Positions 58,163 to 64,000 of a stretch of 64,000 bases of DNA are shown here, in pieces. Below the pieces are notes generated by a model. That model saw only the letters and a program-made list of their open reading frames with translations, did no database searches and was not told the DNA's origin. A program made the position numbers and the translations under genes. How positions within the stretch are numbered: the first letter of the stretch is position 1; every line of letters begins with the position of its first letter. The DNA is from Hedera helix (lineage: Eukaryota; Streptophyta; Magnoliopsida; Apiales; Araliaceae), in contig OX359270.1 of the NCBI GenBank assembly GCA_947179155.2, positions 2,636,077-2,700,076 on the forward strand, in the 5' to 3' direction.

Positions 58163-61100
58163 GATTCTTTTAAGTAGTTAATTTTAGTGACAATTTAAAA
58201 GTGGAATGCCAAATCATCATTTTGCATTTTGCAAGAAGTGAAAAACTATTCAGATTTCTCCAAAGAACATTATAGAGTTTATAACTGTCCGATATGCAGT
58301 AACAAGTTGTGAATAGATTATAGAGCTAAATGAAAATTTTCCATTGCTAATTTCCTGCAAAAAAAAAAAAAAAGAGTCGAAATTCCATCAGAGATCATGT
58401 TCTAAGGTAAAAGCAGAATATACCTCCCCTGAGTTAACTCCCTCAAATGGAACAATCATTTCAACTTCTTTTCCACAAAATTCAGCGTGCTTGGCTATCA
58501 AACTGGATTCTGGTCCAACTGCCCAGAACAGTGTAGAGTCATCTGCAACATATTTCATCTGTGATCAGAACATAATAATACATAAGTTATCAGATGCTAC
58601 TATAGTTTCAGTATCCAAAAGGGAAAGAAATCTAAAGTCAGTTGGGGGGTTTGTATTCTCATGCATTTTTGGACACTGACATGTTCATTTTTTAAATATT
58701 TTTGGTGCATATAAATCCTAAATGTGGTACTTCAAAGTTTATTGCCCGATAAGGACCTGAAGAAAAGAATATTACACAGTAACACAGCAAAAGGTTATCA
58801 ACCCATTCGAGGTCTAAGTGGAGTGAATTTGTGCATCTCAATTTTATGACAATCCATTATGCCGCAGCATCTAGAATAATTCACTAATATACAACCACAA
58901 TATGAATATAAGGGTGAAAAAGGCAACTAGTTTCTTTTTAGTTACATTAGTATTTGCATGAACTTTTGAAAACCAACATCCAAGGCATAAGTTGGTGATT
59001 TAAAGTTAGTATCATTAGTCAAAATACCTTGACTTCACAGCTCATTAGATAGTCATACTTCACACTGCCTGGAGTACATTCATAAAGATTGAATCTAAGA
59101 GTCCCTGTATCTTCATGTAGAACCATTAAATTTTGAATCCCATTTAGGACATGTTCCCGCCCTCACGCCTGTCCTCCTCGTTAATTCTCCTAGTTCAACC
59201 TCTACAAATGTCTGCATATCTTTATTATCAAAGTATTCCTCCATATAATCATCTTTTATAGAGTACTGTTGTCTTCTGGGAGGGCTTCCCTTTACGTTAG
59301 CCCTAGAAAATTTGCTTGCTGAAATGACAGTCACATAGAGTATGCCTCCAACAGCCTTCTTCCTAAGCTCAACTGCTGGTAGAGAGAAACAGAAACGACG
59401 AGGTTCAACCGTTGTCTTAACTAAACTTTCAGTTATAACTTTAACCTGCGAAGAAAACAAGTGATACTTGCTATTCAATATAGATAGATTGGTCCGTGTA
59501 AGAAAGATAATAAGGATGTTGAAGCGTCTAACTCAACCAATTGGTAATTGAGGGAGTAGCCAAGAGGCTTATTTATTGAGTCTCAAGGCTTCAATGTGGG
59601 ACATTTAGAGTCTCAACATGTGGCCACACTTGTGGCCTGACTTAAATGAATATGTGGAAAATTCCTAGAGGATGATGGAGGAGATGGATCATTGGGCATT
59701 GCATGTGATTTAAAAAATCTACCTTGTACCCTTTGTTACACGGACTCTTCACTTTTCCCTATAAGTACCCGCACTCGGATAAGGGTATGGGTATTGGACA
59801 CTTCAATTTAGTGTAAAAAATTGGCAAAATTGAGGAGAACTCATATCGGACTCTTCAAAATACCGTGTCCAATCAATCACTCCATCCTAATCCATGTAAC
59901 ATAGCTTATACCATGCTGAACCATCTAACTCAATCAAATTCTAATGGGTGGAGTAGGTTACGTATTTGATAGAAATGTCGCTTCGTTCGGAACAATTGGC
60001 TTCGGGGATAAAGGGGATCTCTTGGTTAGGCGTCTGCCCAGGCTCTGATATAAGACATTTACATAATCAACAGATGTAATATGCGGAAAATACATAGGTA
60101 AAACTATGAGGCTCTTTCTGGTAATTAAAATGACAGCAGAGTAGAGAATTACTGTGATCAGTTACCTAAGATTGTTTTTACCCAAATATCACCAATGCTC
60201 CTAGAATAAGTAGCAATACTTTTCAGAAATAAATACTGTAAATAAGTTTTGTTTACAATTACTAACGAAATGCTTATTTGAATAAAATCTTGTAGTGTGT
60301 ATGTTAAACCTATTGAGAAATTGCTGCAGGAAAGCAAGGCAATGTATTTTTTAAAAAGACAATTAGAATACTATGATGCGAAATGAGGCATCAAATTAAA
60401 CCAGCTAATATACATACCAGCCATGACGAAACACCTGGAAATTCTGTTGCAGGTAGCGATTGGCTTCCACCACTTCCAAATGCAACACCTATTCTAACCT
60501 CTGGAGTTGATATAAAAGAGTATAATATTGCTCTTCCATCCAGAACTGGCATTAAGAGAAGCTGAATATTTAAATTGAAGACTCGTCAGAATGAAAATTT
60601 ACTGTTATGAAATATAAAAGCCAAAGGAAATATGATGAGTATAGCTTGTAGAATAAGCACAAGTAGGGGATCAACATATACAAAAAAAAAGGATGTAATT
60701 ATGATAGCAATACTGTAATAATAATATTGTACTGAACTAATAAAATGAACATAAATTCATCAGAAGGATATGTCCTATAAAATGCAACATCTACTTTCAC
60801 AGAGAGAACCATTAGCTGCAGCCATTATTTATTCCTTAATTCTATTTAATTCAAACATAAATATTTTCATTCAAGAAACAAAAGGAGGTAGGTACTGCAT
60901 AAAGTAAAGCAATTGTACTTACGTCACCCTTTAAGTGGATGCTGTTTACTACTATCCGAGCAGTCCCCATCAAAGGCTTTGTTAACTTAGCAAGCAGCAA
61001 AATACTCAAGTTAGTAGTGTCCCAGTCAAAACCCAGATGCATGATTCTCTGTCAATGTATTAAGTATTAGTTTTGTGTCCTACTTTGTTCCACATAAACA

Positions 61101-61860
61101 GGAAATAGCTTATAGACGATATGTAAATGTGATTAATGAAAACAACCAACTCTTGCAGAGCTAAAGTGGAGCACTAGCCAGATTGTTTCAATAATTGCGG
61201 ATATAAAGTAGTAAATATATTAACTATTGATAAACATTGATACTTTTATAATTAAGATGAATCAGAAACCCCTTTTCCAGTATCATAAACCAAGATGTTT
61301 CTATACATAATAGTTTCATCACACAGATCCTTATTCATACCAATATTGCGTTCGTCTTCTTTCCAGTGTTTTCTTCACCTAAAATAGATAAGAAAATCGT
61401 GTAGAATATCTTTCTACATTTGTGTATTTCATTTGTTTGTTCTAGTATATTTTATTAGATCTGTCCCATTATGCATCATTCTCTGTTCTGTTTGAATATT
61501 TTAAAGTATAAAGATATCAAACCAGTATACGTATTAGCATCTCTGTAATAGTTTTTTGTACTACCAACGAAATATTTATTAAGAAGGCAAATAATTTGTG
61601 TACACAAGCAAAAAGCCATAAGCAATGTTGGCGAGATACACCAAATCAGCATTTTATATTCTATTAAAGGCCCGTAGATGTAAGACCAACGCTAGCATGA
61701 TGTGGAATCTGATGAAATTGTGTCAAATATGGATAAGAACACATCATGACGTGAAAACTAAGCTAAATATCACAAAACTGGCATCACTAGCTAAAGTTTT
61801 AGAAAGAAGATGAAGTATAAACAGTAAAAACACATTTATAAACTCCTCTGGCCCAATAAT

Positions 61861-63397
61861 TGTTAGGGTTTCGACACAGTGAAAGCAGCGGAATTTAAAA
61901 TTTTTCCGAAACCCTAAGACAGGATCCATGCGAAAACAGATTAATCAGAGGTTTAGATTATTTTACCGATTATCTGAGATGTTGAGAAGACGATGGAATT
62001 CTGGAACAGCTTCGAATCTTCAACGCAATCCAGTGACTACGTCTCTACGGTATCCACACGAACGCTCCGCGAATCGTCCCACGATCTGCAGCAAAAGGAA
62101 CCGCGGTACTAGCCACCAAGATCAGGATTTCTAACCTATTTTTCTCTCTAGCCTCTTTCTGAAAGCGGCTAGGGTTTTAGTTTTTCCTTGCGTGACTTTT
62201 AGACTACTGATATATCATATATATAGTAGTTAATAGGAATTAACTAAAACCTAAAATCAATAGAAAAATAAAATCCGAATTTATATATATTATATTTTAA
62301 TTAAGTCTTACTTAATTAATATACATATATACAAATTATCCTATTAATTTAAATTCGTAATTTTTAAATACTATCAATCATATTGACATATTTAAAATAC
62401 TTACAATTTAAATTAATTCTCTTTTAATTACGTTCTAAGTGTGTGACCCTATAGGTTATTATTATGTTGACAATAATTTTAAAATCATATTATAAAATTA
62501 TAAACAGTGAGCGGCATCTAGTAATGCATCACTGTTACCCAAATAATAATAAGATCGGTGATTCGATACAACCTTTTCGTGACCAATCTTTCAATGTAAT
62601 TTAATCCTTTTAACCTTATATCCTAGATTAAACTCGAGGCATGGAATGTGTCATACTCTTCATAATTTAATCTGAGTTTTCTTGATCAATGAGTAGACTA
62701 TATGAAACAAATCAATATTTGAGCATGGCCATGCATTTCATAGTCCTACTCAATCAAGAGGCCTATGGATATCACCCCTAATATATAGGAGGGTTAAATT
62801 CCATCTAGATCACTCATATTCCTCACACGATTCATGATGTACCCAATAATCACCTTTGTTGTCCACCCTATTAAAGGTGACATTTGATGATATCAAAGTA
62901 CACAAATTCTCGTGTAATAATATAGTGACTTCAGGTCGAAGGATCATTACATCATTGTCACTATAAGAATTTCTTATGACACTTTGCATAATGCTCCATG
63001 TAGAATTCTCATGGTGGGTCAGTCCAGTACATTGTTCTCTAACATGTACCTATACATTGACTCAAATATCTCATATATTTATGACCAATGAGATTTGGCC
63101 ATCAGTCAATCCACATACTAGTCTCAATGCATCATTGTTGTCCCATTAATAATGATACTCGACTAGGGACATTTAAGAGCAATGATACTAATTATAATTA
63201 TATAATCTCATGTTCAAGTCACATACTTAAAGCTATATAATTTGTATCATTATTCTAAGGGCTTTTATTATGTTAACATTTATATAACGCAGTAAATGAA
63301 ATCATAATAAAATAATCTATTTATTCAATCAAATATAATATCAAAAATGTTAAGCAATTACATCAAATAATTAGCCTCTAGGGCATAAACTCTAACA
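61861..63397. mobile_element. Solo LTR with ATAAT target duplication
   Basis: Starts TGTTAGGGTTTCGACACAGT and ends GGGCATAAACTCTAACA, so it has TG and CA ends with TGTTAG/CTAACA terminal repeats. ATAAT lies on both sides (61856-61860 and 63398-63402). At 1537 bp with no ORF or internal primer site, it is most simply an LTR left after recombination between the two ends of a full element. It is in the intron between SYTF-like exons 60923-61048 and 63521-63602. Confidence 0.88.
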
Positions 63398-63724
63398 ATA
63401 ATTTGGTTCAATGAGAAAACAAACTCATTTTTTTAAGCAGTCCCGAACAAAAAGAAAAATAAAAAACAACTTCTTTTGGAAGTACCAATAAATAATCATG
63501 AAGTTCAGAGTTAAACTCACCTTTAGTTGACCAGTGAGTCCCATGAAGCCCCAAGATAGGAGAGCATGAACCAAGAGAAAATGATTGTAATTCAATTCTT
63601 TCCTAGAAGATGAAGAAATTTTTCACACCAGAAAATTTCCAGGGTAGCTATCAATTCCTTTGTATAAACTAAAGGGAAGAAGACAACTTACAATAAGCCT
63701 GGATTTTTGATGCTTTAAGCGTTT

Positions 63725-64000
63725 CTGCAGTTAAAAAAAGTAGCTAATTATGAATACTAACAAAATTTAATTTCCATCTTGTAGAAAACTTTAAATGAAT
63801 AAAATAATAAAGAAGAAGATAATTACAAAAAAAGATGCAGAAATTCTTCCGCATATGATCTAATTTCTAATCCAGATTTCAAAAGGCATATACACACGAT
63901 CAGAATCAACTACATATGACATAACAAATCAAATTCAAACATGTGAAAAAGATTTGATTATGTTAAAGAAAATTAAATAATGTTGGATCTGAGATGCCTA
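63725..64000. other. Intron sequence of the SYTF-like gene up to the window edge
   Basis: AT-rich, with no exon I can confirm. The N-terminal exons (membrane anchor and start of the SMP domain) must lie to the right of the window. Confidence 0.5.

Larger units (their letters stand above)
54821..63724 (-). pseudogene. SYTF-like: SYTF/NTMC2T3-like SMP-C2 protein gene with several lesions (5' end outside window)
   Basis: Relative of plant synaptotagmin F (NTMC2T3), a tricalbin-type tether with an SMP lipid-transfer domain and C2 domains at ER contact sites. Minus-strand exons recognised: 63692-63724, 63521-63602 (IELQSFSLGSCSPILGLHGT), 60923-61048 (LGFDWDTTNLSILLLAKLTK; SMP), 60418-60561 (PVLDGRAILYSFISTPEVRI), 59028-59445 (VEPRRFCFSLPAVELRKKAV), 58424-58558 (MKYVADDSTLFWAVGPESS), 57701-57920 (KEWQFSDGSHSL; GKKIYVTIVEGKDL), 57233-57508 (NPVWNQNFEFDEIEDGEYLK), 56280-56416 (WLELSLIEGRDLIAADIRGT; C2), about 55337-55599 (LNPKWNQTLEFPDDGSPLEL) and 54821-55048 (MKQMLIKFQSLVEDGN; coiled-coil end). 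Lesions: a 2-bp loss in 59028-59445, a 2-bp loss in 57701-57920, TGA at 57473-57475, a missing G at the donor after 56280, and a 1-bp loss near 54978. Splicing at 61048 and 55048 is also out of phase. This is probably a pseudogene, or a copy with sequence errors. Confidence 0.78.

Noticed and set aside
60383..60565. Plus-strand 60-residue frame
   Set aside because: Antisense to the SMP exon 60418-60561.
61625..62134. Plus-strand frames near and inside the solo LTR
   Set aside because: No similarity; one crosses intron sequence and the other is LTR sequence.

Overview
This is nuclear DNA from a flowering plant, almost certainly a eudicot. It is AT-rich, the genes have GT-AG introns, and it contains a plant-only NAC transcription factor, a DUF1666 gene, plant LINE, Copia-like, Ty3/Gypsy and CACTA elements, MITEs and long AT/GA microsatellites. 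I see no rRNA, tRNA or CRISPR array. The species cannot be named from the sequence.

Four host genes form the backbone: a DUF1666 gene (minus strand, 1617-5714, six exons, frame intact), an ANAC058-like NAC factor (plus, 15267-18128, three exons, intact), an ESP1/CstF64-like gene (plus, 43876-47776, seven exons, one in-frame stop and one lost splice donor), and the right part of a SYTF/NTMC2T3-like SMP-C2 gene (minus, 54821-63724 and beyond the window, with several small deletions and a nonsense codon). From memory of Arabidopsis, DUF1666 and ESP1 lie side by side on chromosome 1, and ANAC058 and SYTF lie close together on chromosome 3. The interleaved order here may therefore be an older block that was divided by fractionation after duplication.

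Between the genes: 5.7-15.3 kb holds MITEs and compound microsatellites. 19.2-34.8 kb is one LTR retroelement with 3-kb LTRs, a tRNA-iMet type primer site, a GGGGGAGAT polypurine tract and one decayed envelope-like/plant-transposon ORF, but no recognisable pol. A 4.3-kb CACTA transposon with a TTT target duplication sits inside its 3' LTR and carries a captured, intron-containing piece of a DENR (SUI1-domain) gene. 34.8-39.1 kb is a 5'-truncated, stop-riddled Ty3/Gypsy chromovirus ending in an LTR. 39.1-40.8 kb (minus) is a relic with a plant mobile domain followed by a Ulp1-like fragment. 48.6-54.2 kb is a LINE whose ORF2 keeps one frame across 4.1 kb but has three nonsense codons. A solo LTR with an ATAAT duplication (61861-63397) lies in an intron of the SYTF-like gene.

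The most unusual signal is a short motif, ATCGTAGAGT, and its reverse complement, scattered through the LTRs, the untranslated interior and even the coding region of the 19-35 kb element, often as close inverted pairs able to form hairpins. The captured DENR gene and the lesions in two otherwise well-conserved host genes come next.
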